DNA of 64,000 bases, taken from NCBI GenBank assembly GCA_964006375.1, contig OZ023265.1, forward strand, positions 9,953,795 through 10,017,794, read 5' to 3'. Positions within the stretch are counted from its first letter, which is position 1. Each line of letters begins with the position of its first letter. The position numbers and the translations under genes are program-made. Below are positions 38,767 through 50,220 of this stretch, piece after piece. Source of the stretch: Tillus elongatus (Eukaryota > Arthropoda > Insecta > Coleoptera > Cleridae). The notes under the pieces are model-generated. The model did not search any database. It was not told where the DNA came from and saw only the letters and a program-made list of their open reading frames with translations.

Positions 38767-39304
38767 TTATCGGAGCATGCGCAATAGCTCAAAAAATACG
38801 TTCAGCTGGCATTGAGCATCCTTGTCTAACAAGTAGCGTCGCGCGATCATTCTCTGTCACTTTATTTTTCATACCTAGCATCTTTTAGGGTAGGAAACTT
38901 TGATTTGCGGGTTATTTTATATAGGCATCTTTATATCATTAACTACAGAAGAAAATGAGCTTTAATGTTGTATAAATGAAATGAGTACGTTAAGAACGCA
39001 AAGTTTTAATAAAATTATACCTGTTTACACCTGGCTGCGTAGAGGTAGCGGTTAAGCAATCAGCAGCAACTATGACGTTTCAGATATTTTAAATACACTG
39101 TTGTGAAGTTGTGTAGGTTTTATTTCCGTAAGATGTTAACGAAATGTTTCTCTAAAAGTAAATTAATTATATTTTAATTAATAATACTGGCGGGTAATTT
39201 TTAATTGGCACCTGATGAAAAGTGACTTCTCCTAGTTGTAAAAATACTTAAAAATTAAATCTTGATAATCTAGATTATTAATGTACTAATTTAGCAGCCG
39301 GATC
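38767..39304 (-). repeat. Right arm of the ~540-bp inverted repeat
   Basis: Reverse complement of 31014-31553. Without the nested insertion the two arms would be separated by only ~60 bp, forming a ~1.14-kb palindromic foldback element. Confidence 0.9.
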
Positions 39305-39560
39305 CCGTACTATTAGGCTCTGGCTGCCACAGCCGTATTACTTATATGTGTGTTCTCGCTGTGATTAGTATAGCGCACTGACGAGCCCTAATTAGAACGA
39401 AACCGGTCTGCGTTTCTAATTATGGTGAAAATACATCTAGCCTTACATACATTGTCCCTGTATTATGGTAGAAATGGGCCAGGGCTGACAATATACAAAA
39501 ATTGTTGATTGGTTGTAAAGAGTCTCCATTTATAACATTTTGTGTTAATTGTCGTACATG
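39305..39560 (+). mobile_element. Foldback-family fragment, right part
   Basis: Resumes the family interrupted at 31013: ACAGCCGTATTACTTATATG, CTGACGAGCCCTAATTAGAA, CGAAACCGGTCTGCG, ATGGGCCAGGGCTGACAATA. These match 48024-48150 and 47821-47880. Confidence 0.6.
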
Positions 39561-39639
39561 ATTAGCCATAGCCTCAAAAATTGGGCGATCTTAAAGAAAA
39601 AATAAACAGACATACTTAGTAGTAGCAGTAGTAGCAGTG

Positions 39640-41351
39640 GTGGGGAGGCTAACGCCAAGCAAATAGGCCACAATGGGCCCTTTTTGCCAACCCCAACAAA
39701 CCAGCAATCATGCTCTACACTTCCTCGGTTCCGTCGTCAAACCGCCAGGACCTCGAGATGAAGGCCATGACGGTCTTCAATTGGACGGTACTTACCTGAT
39801 TCCTCTGCAGAGTCCTCGATCCGAACAATTCTGCTCGAAGACTCCCAAAAGCCTCGTATTCACACAGGTAGTGGTAAGACGTTTCTTCATCCTCGCCGCA
39901 TTCCTGGCGAATGGGATCCCTCTCTCTACGCCTATCAATGTGAGTTGTCTTCTAAGGGCGCAGTGGCCTGTCAGCACCCCCAAGGATGCGGCGAAGCGTA
40001 GGTCGACCACTACCGAGCAGCCAGGCCAGTTTTATCTCTGTCCGGCCCCTCCACGAAGTCCCTCGCCTGCCTGAAGCCACCAACCGACCCCCAGTGCCTC
40101 TCCATGGCTTCCTTGGTCCACCTGTCTAACGCGACAGAGACCGGCTTCCTACTTATGCCTATCGCAGGCTCCGGGCCATAGAACGGCCGCCGGGAAACAA
40201 GCCTTGCGAGATCATTCGCTACCTCATTCCCCGATATGCCACAGTGTCCCGAAACCCACACCAGTTGCACCTTCTTTGCCCTAGCTAGTCCGTTAAGGGC
40301 GTCAGCGCACTCTTCAACCAGTGTTGACCTGATTCAGGCAGCGCAGACTGCCCGGAGGACCGCCTGGCTATCCAAGCAAATGTATACACATTTCTCGGGG
40401 CTCATACTCACATCCTGTCTATTGGCCACAGACAGGATCGCGTACAACTCCGTTTCGAATGTCGTGGTATATTCGCCCAGAGCATAACTAGCGATCCGTC
40501 GGTAAAACAGACCAGGCTTTCGGGCTGGAATGCAACCTCATTTTCCCTCCAGTGATCCCTACTGGGGATCCTGAGGGTATATGGCCTAGTCAACCTAATA
40601 TCGTCCACTGCATTCCGTACTTGACGGCGGAAATCGGAATTTCCTTTTCCACCTCCTTGGCGACTCTTGCATGTCCCATTACAGCTCCCTCTGCGCACCA
40701 GTTTCCAGAGTCCCGCATTCTAAAATGCGACGCCATAGCCTCCCTTCTGACACAGATGGGAAGCGGTGGCAGCATCAACAAGACCTCTAGCGCGGCTGAG
40801 GGTGTCGTCCTCATAGCGCCTGTGATACCCAGGATTACCAGGCTTTGGAGTTTGACAAGCTTCCTGGTAGTTGTTTGGTTCACACCACACCACCAGACCA
40901 ATGCCCCATAAAGGATGCTCGGCCTGACGATCGCAGTGTAAATCCCCTGAAGGATCCGAGGGTTAAGTCCCCAGGTCCTCCCTATCACTCGGCACAGCTG
41001 CCAGAGGGTCGATACTCCCTTCCTCACTACTCGTTCTATTTGCGACCCCCATGTTGGTTTGGAGTCCAGGACCACCCTCAGATATTTGACCTCCCGCACT
41101 ATAGCTAAAGGTTTTCCAAACATCACGGGCGCCCTGAACCTCTCCATGTTCCTCTTCTTGGTGAATAGGATCATCTCCGTCTTCGCCGGGTTTACGGAGA
41201 GTCCCAGCTCAACGCACCACCTTTGAATTATGCTACAGGCAGCTTGCATGCACTCACAGACGACGCCGAGTAATTTGCCGGTGACTAAGACAGATATACT
41301 TACTAATACCCCAATAAAAATCTGCCTGGAGATTATTCTTACTAAGTTCAT
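39640..41351 (-). pseudogene. Degraded I-superfamily retrotransposon end with RNase H
   Basis: The RT palm end and thumb lie in 41351-40590: IIQRWCVELGLSVNPAKTEM, VKYLRVVLDSKPTWG, IYTAIVRPSILYGALVWW. RNase H follows over frameshifted pieces: VCFTDGSL near 40510, FETELYAILSVANRQ near 40450, CLDSQAVLRAV near 40375, QLVWVSGHCGISGNEVANDL near 40250. The C-terminal region contains SLGVLTGHCALRRQLTLIGV and a Cys-rich tail. The YADD motif is lost. The 3' side ends in CTA/CTG-like repeats near 39620-39640. It is a different family from the I-type element next door. Confidence 0.8.
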
Positions 41352-41436
41352 TTACTGTAAAATGCTAGTTACTAGTCAAAAACAGCTTATCCTTTGATAC
41401 TACTTAATAAAACTTATTAGTTAAAAGTGATTTAAA

Positions 41437-41669
41437 AGCACACTTTGAAAACCCAAATCAACACAAAAGATTATAAAGACCTGACAATCATTTCACTAAC
41501 CAAGTTAGCGTCATCAGAGGATGAATAATTCAGAATTATTGATCATCTGATGACGCTCACTTGGTTAGTGAAACGATCGACAGAGGTCTTTTAAAATGTG
41601 TTGTGGTGATTTGGGTTCTCCAAGTGTGCTTCTCCGTGCTCACATCACAGGTTCTAATATTCACTTAGT
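41437..41669. repeat. Foldback MITE-like palindrome, copy 1
   Basis: Arms 41437-41530 and 41540-41629 pair almost throughout (ACTAACCAAGTTAGCGTCAT with ATGACGCTCACTTGGTTAGT), with the centre near AATAATTCAGAATTATT. The right shoulder CACATCACAGGTTCTAATAT to CACTTAGTG matches the ends of the other two copies. Confidence 0.8.
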
Positions 41670-41712
41670 GATTTAAAAATTGAGTTAATTTGGTTTTAGT
41701 AACATTAGCATA

Positions 41713-41936
41713 TGAATGAATATTGGAACCTGTAATGAGCACTGATAAGTACAATTTGGAGAACCAAATTCATCACAATACAGTTTTCAGACCTCACGAT
41801 CTTTTCGCTAACAAAGTTAACGTCACGCAGTCTGTTTATCCCTCTGATGGCGCTAACTTTGTTAGCAAAACGATCCTCAGGTCACAAAACTGTATTGTGA
41901 TGAATTTGGTTCTCCAAATTGTACTTAACATTGGCA
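41713..41936. repeat. Foldback MITE-like palindrome, copy 2
   Basis: Arms from AAGTACAATTTGGAGAACC (41747) to its complement ending at 41936. GCTAACAAAGTTAACGTCA and GGCGCTAACTTTGTTAGC flank the centre. The left shoulder TGAATATTGGAACCTGTAAT is shared with copy 3. Confidence 0.8.
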
Positions 41937-42042
41937 CAGTCAAGGAAATAAGTTGGTGATAAAGAAACGAGACACTCACATACTTGTTGAATATAATACA
42001 ATTTTTATCTATCTATAATTTATCAAGACCTATAACAAATCT

Positions 42043-42740
42043 AGACGCAGCAAGTGCGTTATGGAAGTGAATTTTATAAAAATATTTGTAATAGCAAATA
42101 CATTTTTTTAATGCGAGCAGGCATCAATTTGGTTACCCGTATAACCTATATAATAGAAACAATGTGCAATGTTTTATCAAAATAACTTGATTGTTTGAAA
42201 ATATAGAGAAATTTTCGAAAAATAAACTTAAAATGTTTCCGGGAAAACTAGTTTCTTAGCCAACGAACACTAGGTTAATAGCAAATTGAGTTATTTAAAT
42301 TTGAAGCATATAATGCAAATTCGCTACCAAAACGCACCTACTGCGCCTCGATGTTGTTTCTTACAAACATGCATCATATTTCGATGAAAAATGCAAAAAT
42401 ACAATAATATAAGGGATGTTCAAAAAAAAAATGTGGGTATCACCAACGACTTAAGCCATCCCGTGATTGTCAAAACAATGCTATAAGATGAGGCTTAAGA
42501 CACCCTATAATTAACACATTCAATTTTTTCTCGTATCTTGTATAATAAAAATTATATTGAGCTTTATCGTAGTGCGTCACCCCTGTATATATGTAAACAG
42601 ATAAAAACTGAAACTAAATCCGGATATGGATTCTAGGGGGGCTAGTTTGCACTCATTTGAAGAAATCTTTAAAAAAATTAAAAGTCGCGGTGTCCTCATT
42701 AACGAATTTTTTCTACGAAAATTAGCTAAAAATTGTAGAC
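42043..42740 (-). mobile_element. HINE-like copy, partial
   Basis: Hairpin end GACGCAGCAAGTGCG at 42043, inverted unit to 42352, then CACCAACGACTTAAG, CCCTGTATATATGTAAACAG, GTGTCCTCATTAACGAATTT and an AGCTAAAAA end near 42730. The TA array is absent. Confidence 0.65.
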
Positions 42741-42759
42741 CGCATAAACCTAACTAAAA

Positions 42760-43757
<998 letters not shown>

Positions 43758-44242
43758 CCAAGATGATGAGAGATAGCGGAATTATTTTATGAAATCGGTC
43801 AAGATTTCAAAACGGCACTGCTGAGATTAACCAAAATCACGAGTGAATAAAATGTAGGTTAAAAGTGGTGTGCTAGTATTCTTTTAATAAAGTTTTCGCA
43901 CAATATGTAATTAACGCTTTTTTCTTCTGGTAAATATAAAGGTATAACGTGAACTTATAAACTAATAAATCACCTGATTCTTGTCGATATTTGGGTCAAA
44001 CGGGTAGCTATTAGGTTCTATTAAAACTAGTAATTGATTGCTTAATAAATTACTAAAGTTTTAGATGTTTGTTTCCTCTACCAATAAAGGAAAATTAGGC
44101 AGGCTTCTGATAGAGGTATTTAACAGCTGTTTGCTTATAATTTACCGAACTTTGTAAAAGTAACTACTTAAATATTGGACATAAACGTTAACAACTTCAA
44201 GTTGAAACCAAATTGGGAATTTTAGGTGAACAAGGAATATTT
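43758..44242. other. No gene seen
   Basis: AT-rich, unassigned. Confidence 0.4.
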
Positions 44243-45165
44243 CCTTTTAGTGAATTTTCGTAGAAATGAATGCATTTCTGTGGATCGAAATCTCAATTGG
44301 CACCAATATGTCACATCAATTGCAGAAGTGGCTGCTAAGAAATTAGGTTTCCTCTTCCGGGCTCGCAAATACTTTTCACTAGCTAATCTCTACACCTTAT
44401 ATACTTCACAAATAAGGCCAAACCTTGAATACTGCTCCCACATCTGGGGTGCCGCTACCGCTTCTACACTTGCTATCCTGGACTCCATTCAGAAGAGAGC
44501 TATACGACCCTTGCCCACCAACGTGCCGTTGGTGATCTATCTCTCTTTTATGGATATCTGCACGGGCACTGCTCAGAGGAGCTTTCTTCCATAGTTCCTC
44601 CATCTGCTGCCCCCAACAGATCTACCAGGAGGACACAGCGAATGCACCCTTTTACTGTCCAGGTGACCAGACATAGAACATCTTGTTATGCCCGCTCTTT
44701 TGTCCCTATGACTTCCAAGTTGTGGAATTCCTTGCCGGCACATGTTTTTCCTCATCCTCCGAACCTCCAAACCTTCAAGTCCAGAATTAACAAGTTGCTT
44801 CTTTCCGCCTTGTCGACACCCACGCTACGATAGTATTTAGGCTGTGAGCCCTCGTGGTGTTTTGTTGAAATAATTTTTTTTTAAATTGAGAGCGTTCATC
44901 GTTTTCGAGTTATTTCAATTGTTTTGCAACTTTACACATTTTTGGAACGTATCGAAAATTATGATATGGCGTTTTACAAATAACTAGCGGAGTGTAAATT
45001 GTTGTATTTTTCCAAACAATATAGTTATTTTGATGCAATAGGGCACATTGTTTCTACTATAAAGGTTATACTGGTAACCAAATTTGATGCCTGCTTTCAT
45101 AAAAAAAGACATATTTGCTACTAAAAATATTTTTATGAAAATTCGCTACAATAACTGCTGCGTTC
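44243..45165 (+). mobile_element. HINE-like copy split by CR1-like copy E
   Basis: 44246-44262 is the terminal CTTTTAGTGAATTTTC. CR1-like copy E begins within ten bases. The 3' side (45005-45165) resumes with AACAATATAGTTATTTTGAT and ends in a damaged hairpin (AATAACTGCTGCGTTC). The middle of the element is missing, so a deletion accompanied or followed the insertion. Confidence 0.5.
44270..44882 (+). pseudogene. CR1/Jockey-superfamily retrotransposon, copy E
   Basis: Starts in the thumb (CISVDRNLNWHQYVTSIAE) and ends at the family 3' terminus with an A/T-rich tail. About 36 bp are missing near 44508, joining the end of the KRAIR block directly to LPTNVP-like sequence and shifting the frame. 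Confidence 0.8.
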
Positions 45166-46015
45166 AAAAGTTTTGTTATAGACTTGAAAGGTGTTTATTA
45201 TTATGTAATATCATATTTGCTTGATGATAGTTCAATTCTGCAAAGTGCAGTTCGTTTTTATTTATATTGCCTAAGCAAAGAATTAAGCATCCGTTTATTT
45301 AGATACTTATTTGTTAGGTTGGCCAATCTTAAAACAAGAACAGACCAGATATCTTCAATATCTCCAACTCAACGTACGCCATGTTTGTGCACACTATTTG
45401 TACACATAACATCGTATCCTCCAAGATTCACTCGAACATCACAAGGCTCTCTCTCAAATTGACAAGACAATAGAAGGACAGGCCGTAGAGGTCTGAATTA
45501 TATACGGTGTTGAATTGGATGGCGTGCAATCGATATGTCATAATGTTACCATCAAAGTAAACAATAATCATATCAGGTTTGCTATATAGAGGATAGTTAT
45601 CTGCTTTCATCAATTTCCTGATGTTGTATTTTGGCTTTATCGACTCGTTTGTCCATTTTTCTGAGATACTGCATTATTTGTAAATATTATACAACGAAAT
45701 GTTCTTTTATTAGTGTTAGGATTTTCTACAATATAACATTATTTTGATTTTTTTATTTTCTGCTAAAGAAATTAGTAGAATCATTACCTATGACGTACAG
45801 GATTTGTTCTGGAGATTGGCACAGAAAACCTAAAAAGTACGATTATGTGTCATAAAAATTGAGAGATAAAGAGAGGGAGACAGAAGGAGAGAGAGAGAGA
45901 GAGAGAAAGAATAGATAAATGAAAAGAAGTAGAAGTTATAACTGCGATAGATAGGCAAGGCAAAAGGTCAAATGATTGTTTCCTAGGCCAACAATAGCAA
46001 TAATAATGCTGTTTG
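45166..46015. other. No gene recognised
   Basis: A 92-codon frame (45184-45462) has no recognised motif. A (GA)n run lies at 45886-45906. Confidence 0.4.
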
Positions 46016-46019
46016 AAAA

Positions 46020-46300
46020 GACAGATTTTCTATAAAACTTGACAACGCTTTTTACGGGAAAATACAGAATAATAAAACTTGAATACCTCAAAATTCGCCG
46101 TTACCTCAATCAAGTTTTTCTGGAACGATGGATTTGTAGGCAAGTTATGAATGAGTGGCCAGCTGAGTCAGAAGACCTCAACCCTTTAGAATTTTTTATT
46201 AGTTCATTTGTAAACTCAAGTTTATCGAAGCAAATCTTGCGATTTAGAAGACCTTTTGGAAATAATTCTACATGAAATGCACTTAATCAACATTTACACT
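46020..46300 (+). pseudogene. Mariner-like transposase fragment
   Basis: 46039-46275 reads IRRYLNQVFLERWICRQ, then NEWPAESEDLNPLEFFI. This is the segment with the third catalytic block of mariner-like transposases (usual form WPARSPDLNPLDFF). Only the C-terminal part remains, and it belongs to the same family as the relic at 150-862. Confidence 0.7.
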
Positions 46301-46989
46301 TTTCAAAATATTCAAAATGAGTTTGAAAATAGGTTTGGTTATAAGGCTAGATGTATTCTCACTACAATTAGAACCGTAGACCGGTTTCGCTCTAACTAGA
46401 GCTGGTCAGTACGACATACTAATTGCAGCGAAAATACACCTACAAAGTAATACGGCTATAGTAGCCGGACTCGCAAAACTAAGTGAGATGTAAGACACGC
46501 TTTTTACATATCGGTTTTAAGGTTGTAAGGGGTAATATTATTATACTTTATATCAAAACTTCAAATATTTAGAAGTGCATTAATACTGTTTCTAGAAACT
46601 TTACATGTTACATTGACTTATTTTAACAAATTCGTTTAGAAAATAGCAACACTTTCGAAATGTACAATATATACTTTTTTACACCAACTGTAATTTAGTT
46701 CTTATTGGTCGTATATATGCAATGGTGCCGGACATGTTAAATTTTCATCAAACATTAAGAAAACCTTCACTTTTTGCATGCATCTATTATTTTTTAAATG
46801 GATGAGTGTCTTTCAATTCCTAGTACAGTGTCAATAACTAGCACGATTACTTTAGTTAGTTTTAACTTTATTTCAAAATAAGTACATCTTTAACCTTTGG
46901 TTGTGAATAAGCCATTCAACCCTTTCAGACTAAGTAAAAACCTACATGGTGTTCCATTTAGAATTGAATTTGTCATATTCTAAACTCTT

Positions 46990-47300
46990 ACTGCTTTTTT
47001 TATACAGAAGGGAGAGATGCCTCATGCAGACCTCATTCACGACACCGTACTGCGTGGGATATCAAGGTTCTGCGAGACTCGTACTGCTCGTACACCTACT
47101 CACTAAAACTCCCTCCCTAGGAGTACCGGACCTTATTCCATACCTCCGTCGGAAAGATTCCACACAATGACGTTTGGGTTTGAATGTTTCCATTCTGATT
47201 TTGCCGCGGGGTCGTTAGCGGGTAAGTATAAGCTTTGGACGCTTATGCCTATGTGGAAGTTGCTCATTATAGTCGGTGGCACTACGGAGAAGAGCATTTC
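46990..47300 (-). pseudogene. Jockey-type retrotransposon 3' end, second copy
   Basis: Reverse complement of about 7610-7900: ATGCTCTTCTCCGTAGTG, ACATAGGCATAAGCGTCC, AATCTTTCCGACGGAGGTAT. It is more strongly 5'-truncated than the first copy. Confidence 0.7.
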
Positions 47301-47560
47301 CCCTGTTGTTTTCATAAATTTGGCCACAAAATTCCTGATAATTTTCTTCCCTCTTACAGATACAAGGATAAAGCTTCCCACTTTCACTGGTGCCAACATC
47401 TCGTCCACATTTCCATTATTTTCTCTTCTCTTATTGTCATTAAAAAGTCTTCATCATCACTTGAGTCGACAAACTTCATCATTTATGTATTTTCTTCTTC
47501 ATCGCTGTTTTCACTTATTTTTCCCTTTGCATGTTCTATTTTTAAAGTATCACACTAATT
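47300..47560 (-). pseudogene. Coding-like fragment of unknown protein
   Basis: The minus strand reads acidic VDSSDDEDFLMTIRE near 47465 and, after a frameshift, NVDEMLAPVKVGSFILVSV then RGKKIIRNFVAKF. An acidic stretch followed by a VKVGSFILV-type small beta-rich segment resembles C-terminal pieces found in uncharacterised insect transposon-linked proteins. I cannot name the family. The open frame continuing to 47133 crosses into the Jockey-type sequence, so that join is not a real protein. Confidence 0.35.
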
Positions 47561-47590
47561 TTGAGGTAAATCTAGTCCACCGATGTAAAT

Positions 47591-48011
47591 ACTGAGTGAG
47601 ATATAAAACACAAAGCACGTGCCGCCATCTCGTTGCAAAACCAAGTAGTCACGGCAGCTCCAAATAACACAAAGTGTTAAATATTAGAGACTCTATACAA
47701 CCAAGTAACAATTTAGTAAGTTGTCAGCCCTGGCCCATTTCGCTGCAATTAGTATGCCGTACTGACGAGATCAAATTAGAGCGAAACCGGTCTGCAGTTC
47801 TAATTGTGGTTAGAATGCATCTAGACTTACATACTTTTTCCCTATATTAGGGTAGAAATGGGCCAGGGCTGACAATTTACTAAATTGTTAGTTGGTTGTA
47901 TACAGTCTCTAATATTTAACACTATGTGTTATTTGGAGCTGCCGTGACAGCATACTACTTGGTTCTGCTACGAGGTGGCGGCACGTGCTTCGTGTTTTAT
48001 ATCGCACTTAG
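47591..48011. repeat. Inverted repeat with ~150-bp arms
   Basis: Left arm 47591-47741 and right arm 47855-48011 pair over GCACGTGCCGCC, ACGGCAGCTCCAAATAACAC and TTGTCAGCCCTGGCCCATTT. The ~113-bp spacer itself repeats the ACTGACGAGATCAAATTAGA / GAAACCGGTCTGCAG motif found in the right flank. Confidence 0.85.
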
Positions 48012-48239
48012 TATTGGAAGGCTGGTTACCATAGCCGTATTACTTCATAGGTGTATTTTCGCTCCAATTAGTATCGTACTGGCGAGCTCTAATTAGAGCG
48101 AAACCGGTCTACGGGTCTAATTGTGGTGAGAATGCATTTGGCCTTACAAACCGATGTAAAATAATGGAACCTTAAAATAGCCGATCTATATGTATATATC
48201 GTAGTCTCATTGTGAAATACGACTTTTCATGAAAAGACT

Positions 48240-48622
48240 TACAAAAAAAAAAGTTATAATAAAATATTTTGTACTACATACAGACTTGGAGACTACTTCT
48301 CTGGCTTCACTGTTGGTTTTTGTAGGTGAAGGACGTAGCCAGCGCGTGAGCTAACTGGAGCAAGTGGCCCTTCGAATTCTGGAATTTCTAGGATGTTCTA
48401 GAACTTCCAGAATTCGAAGGGCCACTTGCTCCAGTTAGCTCAGGCGCTGGCTACGTCCTTCACCTACAAAAACCAACAGTGAAGCCAGAGAAGTAGTCTC
48501 CAAGTCTGTATGTAGTATGGACAAGTTTCACCAAGTAAGGGCAACAACAATCAATGAAAATATTTTGTGCCAGATCATTTCTAAAAATTCACTACCATAA
48601 GGCACTTGCCGCGTCCAAGATT
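48240..48622 (+). mobile_element. HINE-like 3' fragment split by a palindromic element
   Basis: AAAGTTATAATAAAATATTTTG at 48251-48271 and TGCCAGATCATTTCT at 48568 onward are contiguous in the copy at 62766-63612. Between them lies the 285-bp palindromic insertion, with AAAATATTTTG duplicated on both sides. The copy ends in a damaged hairpin (AGGCACTTGCCGCGT). Confidence 0.7.
48272..48556. mobile_element. Palindromic (foldback) insertion with target duplication
   Basis: 48272-48517 is a near-perfect palindrome of 246 bp: arms of about 112 bp from TACTACATACAGACTTGGAG to the centre TTCTAGGATGTTCTAGAA. A 39-bp tail follows (48518-48556). The 11-bp AAAATATTTTG occurs at 48261-48271 and 48557-48567. 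A fragment of a relative lies near 52313-52335 (CTTCTCTGGCTTCAC). Confidence 0.85.
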
Positions 48623-48867
48623 TTCTTATTCGTAATTAATCTGATTGCTTTAATTTTTTATTATGTATATTGATTTTCTTAATTAACTTTGCTTTAATGA
48701 TTACAAACTTGTTCCTCTGTAAATTGTATCAATCATCATACTCTAAGTTACCTAACTTAAAAGTTAACTTTTTATACAAATTATATGCCAGTATTTTCAC
48801 CATACTACGTTTTGAGTACAGATATTGCATTTCTAAATCCCATCACTTTTGTTTAGCAACATTATTA

Positions 48868-48953
48868 ACTCGTTGACGTACTTTTGTGTTAATAGAGATT
48901 CTATTATTGAAATTAATGAAATTATGAAAGAATTGGGAATTTTAGTACTTAGC
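48868..48953 (+). repeat. Direct repeat left of CR1-like copy F
   Basis: 86 bp (TACTTTTGTGTTAATAGAGA through GGAATTTTAGTACTTAGC) repeated with about 10% divergence at 49933-50017, immediately beyond the other end of copy F. Confidence 0.85.
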
Positions 48954-48956
48954 CAT

Positions 48957-49912
48957 TACTTTGTTTCTTCTCCACATCAATGACCTCTTCTCTAGCACAT
49001 ACAACCCAGTTTACAGTTACGCGGATGACAGCACCCTCCACTCAAATATACAATATTATAAGCGTGTCTCTTTAGCCCAATTAGATGAGGATCGCAGACT
49101 AATGGAGGGTTCTGTCTCTGTGGATCTCCAAAAAATATTAGACTGGGGAAGTAGAAATCTTGTACAATTCAACTCCACCAAATCCCAGTCTTGCGTTCTA
49201 TCTCATAAGAGATACACCAGCCCTAGACCCATCACAATGAACAACCAAGTTATTCAAAGTAATGTGTCCTTTTCACTTGTTGGCATTTCTGTGGATCGAA
49301 ATCTCAATTGGCACCAACATGTCACATCAATTGCAGAAGCGGCTGCTAAGAAATTAGGTTTCCTCTTCCGGGCTCGCAAATACTTTTCACCAGCTAATCT
49401 CAATACCTTATATACTTCACAAATAAGGCCAAACCTCGAATACTACACCCACATGTGGGGTGCCGCTGCCGCTTCTACACTCGCTATCCTGGACTCCGTT
49501 CAGAAGAGAGCTGTACGTTTCATCGGTGACCCAACCCTCACCCAAAGGCTGCCATCCCTTGCCCACCGACGTTCCGTTGGTGACCTCTCTTTATTTTATA
49601 GATATCTGCACGGGCACTGCTCAGAGGAGCTTTCTTCCATAGTTCCTCCACCTGCTGTCCCCAACATATCTACCAGGGGAACATAGGGAACGCACCCTTT
49701 TACTGTCCAGGTCACCAGACATAGAACATCTTGTTATGCCCGCTCTTTTATCCCGAGGACTTCCAACTTGTGGAATTCCTTGCCGGCATATGTTTTTCCT
49801 TCTCCTCCGAACCTCCAAACATTCAAATTTAGAATTAACAAGTTGCCTCCTTGTCGATACCCACGGTACGATAGTATTTAGGCTGTAAGCCCTCGTGGTC
49901 TGTTGTTGAAAT
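48957..49912 (+). pseudogene. CR1/Jockey-superfamily retrotransposon, copy F
   Basis: Opens at TACTTTGTTTCTTC, just before the YADD block, and stays in frame for 241 codons (48961-49686): SYADDSTLHSNIQY, DEDRRLMEGSVSVDLQKIL, KKLGFLFRARKYFSPANL, RPNLEYYTHMWGAAAASTL, RRSVGDLSLFYRYLHGHC. A stop then separates the RTSNLWNSLPAY tail. Among the least damaged 3' halves of the family. Its start point is identical to that of copy H. Confidence 0.85.
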
Positions 49913-49932
49913 ATTTAGAAAAAAACATTGAT

Positions 49933-50017
49933 AACTTGTCGACCTACTTTTGTGTTAATAGATTCTAATATTGAAATTAATGAAATTAGGAAAGAATTGG
50001 AAATTTTAATACTTAGC
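49933..50017 (+). repeat. Direct repeat right of CR1-like copy F
   Basis: Partner of 48868-48953. Confidence 0.85.
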
Positions 50018-50059
50018 TTTCGATTAAGATTCAGTTCGGTGGACCTGGGACCCATAATT

Positions 50060-50220
50060 CACTAAGTGAATATTGGAGACTGTGATGAACACTGATAAGT
50101 ACACTTGGAGAACCGAACAAAGTTTGTGAGTGAAACGATCGTCAGGTCTTGAAACAGATGTGTTGTGGTGATTTGGGTTCTCCAAGTGTGGTTATCACAG
50201 GTTTCAATCTTCACATAGTG
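50060..50220. repeat. Foldback MITE-like element, copy 3 (shortest, complete)
   Basis: Begins CACTAAGTGAATATTGGAGA and ends TTTCAATCTTCACATAGTG, an imperfect terminal inverted repeat. Inside are GTACACTTGGAGAACC and GGTTCTCCAAGTGTGG. The inner arms are partly deleted compared with copies 1 and 2. Confidence 0.75.

Larger units (their letters stand above)
46334..48150. mobile_element. Possible composite element with ~130-bp terminal inverted repeats
   Basis: 46338-46470 (CTAGATGTATTCTCACTACA, ACCGGTTTCGCTCTAACTAG) is the reverse complement of 48024-48150 (CTAATTAGAGCGAAACCGGT, GTGAGAATGCATTTGGCC). The interior holds unrelated sequence, a gene-fragment-like stretch (47300-47560, minus), a Jockey-type 3' end, and a further inverted repeat. 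It may be a DNA transposon with captured sequence or two separate copies in opposite orientation. Confidence 0.4.

Noticed and set aside
41437..41936. CRISPR-like spaced repeats
   Set aside because: Repeats are inverted, diverged and without regular spacers, and the genome is animal; they are foldback elements.
45184..45462. 92-codon open frame as a gene
   Set aside because: No motif, no splice context, and length is within chance for this region.
47133..47408. 91-codon minus-strand frame as one protein
   Set aside because: Its C-terminal half lies in Jockey-type 3' UTR sequence, so the join is a transposon junction.
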